Shown: positions 63,600 through 64,000 of the stretch, piece by piece
How the letters are laid out: each line of letters starts with the position of its first letter
How positions within the stretch are numbered: the first letter of the stretch is position 1
Source: Botrimarina colliarenosi
Lineage (GTDB): Bacteria; Planctomycetota; Planctomycetia; Pirellulales; Lacipirellulaceae
Direction: 5' to 3'
Assembly: GCF_007859955.1 (NCBI RefSeq)
Contig: NZ_SJPR01000002.1
Span: 420,353 to 484,352 of the forward strand
DNA length: 64,000 bases
Notes under the pieces: model-generated
Told to the model about the DNA's origin: nothing
Databases searched by the model: none
What the model saw: only the letters and a program-made list of their open reading frames with translations
Position numbers and translations under genes: made by a program

Positions 63600-64000
63600 G
63601 GCTTCACCTCACCCGATGCTGTCGTTGCTGTCGCCACCCCGAGGTCGACGCCGAAACTCGTCGCGGGCCCCTGGGGAGTCTGCTCGACGCCGGTCCCACG
63701 GAGCGCCACCTCTTGAAAAGTGGGCGCGTCCTCAAGGTTGTGGACAAAGTCGTAGAGGCTCCCCTCGGTGTAGCTGGCCCCTTCTAAGGTGACGCTCCCC
63801 AGGTCGCTAAATCTCAACGCCTTGAGCCAGACGTCGTCGGGGAGGCAGAACCCCACCCCTTGGATAAGGGGCGTCATCTGGCGTTCGGGGATCTTTTTCT
63901 CCAGCCTGGAGAGGTGCTCAATCTCGAGCGTCGCGTCGGCAAGCTGCTTGCTCAGCCGCTGCCCTTGGAGGTAGACCGGCTTCGCCGCTTCGACCTCGCT
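63596..64000 (-). CDS. PilN-like protein, C-terminal part (5' end outside window)
   Basis: The frame is open from the window edge to the stop at 63596-63598, giving 134 residues. A coiled-coil stretch is followed by the typical PilN layout: LPDDVWLKALRFSDLGSV, EGASYTEGSLYDFVHNLED and a final beta strand. PilN, with PilM and PilO, forms the inner-membrane platform of type IV pili. It overlaps the PilO-like gene in ATGA. An ATG at 63877 is internal and not the true start. Confidence 0.75.
   Translation of the reverse strand, partial: SEVEAAKPVYLQGQRLSKQLADATLEIEHLSRLEKKIPERQMTPLIQGVGFCLPDDVWLKALRFSDLGSVTLEGASYTEGSLYDFVHNLEDAPTFQEVALRGTGVEQTPQGPATSFGVDLGVATATTASGEVKP

Overview
The window looks like a chromosomal segment of a GC-rich planctomycete, most likely of the order Pirellulales. 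The signs are a Planctomycete-type cytochrome c/DUF1549/DUF1553 gene beside a DUF1501 gene, two DUF1559 prepilin-like genes, an ECF sigma factor paired with a FecR-LamG protein, and eleven secreted proteins ending in a PEP-CTERM sorting signal, seven of them with dockerin-like calcium repeats. Placement below order level is inference. There are no insertion sequences, phage genes or CRISPR arrays.

Layout. (1) 3-3665 (+): three overlapping genes for an ExbB/MotA-like protein tail and two single-helix coiled-coil membrane proteins, probably an ion-driven membrane complex. (2) 3655-10399: housekeeping and family-typical genes, namely lspA and a DksA-like zinc finger gene (-), threonine synthase (+), and the DUF1549/DUF1553 plus DUF1501 pair (+). 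(3) 10439-25479 (-): a tightly packed saccharolytic block, read in the order secreted metzincin, two GH92 alpha-mannosidases, FucP-like MFS transporter, ROK sugar kinase, GH125 exo-mannosidase, GH5-like dockerin protein and GH127 beta-L-arabinofuranosidase. Several junctions are 4-bp ATGA overlaps. (4) 25504-40157 (-): further secreted functions, including LamG/PEP-CTERM proteins, a GH51-like arabinofuranosidase, a glutaminase-A-like protein, a sugar dehydrogenase, a DUF1559 protein with a small lipoprotein, and a GH2 enzyme. The units are separated by good intrinsic terminators.

(5) 40158-43067 (+): a structured intergenic region with an 11-bp perfect inverted repeat, then an ECF sigma factor and a TTG-initiated FecR-LamG membrane protein, a plausible surface-signalling pair for the region. 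(6) 43463-49249 (+): a cluster of small cysteine/histidine-rich membrane proteins, a DUF1559 protein and four PEP-CTERM proteins, one resembling the cyanobacterial all3515 (Zur-repressed) family. This is the most interesting candidate system, possibly linked to metal handling. It ends at a strong terminator. (7) 49570-53716 (+): a GH27-GH43 fusion enzyme and a kelch-like dockerin/PEP-CTERM protein, then tRNA-Ser(CGA) on the other strand. (8) 54255-60192 (+): a small protein and an ABC-2 exporter operon that includes a large GldG/DUF4350-like protein. (9) 60227-64000 (-): a type IV pilus/type II secretion block (PilN-, PilO-, secretin- and PilP-like).

Taken together, regions 3, 4 and 7 encode export, surface display and degradation of a mannose-, arabinose- and galactose-containing glycan or glycoprotein, with uptake and phosphorylation of the released sugar. 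This substrate assignment is inferred from enzyme families. No exosortase, cohesin or SusC/SusD gene is present in the window.
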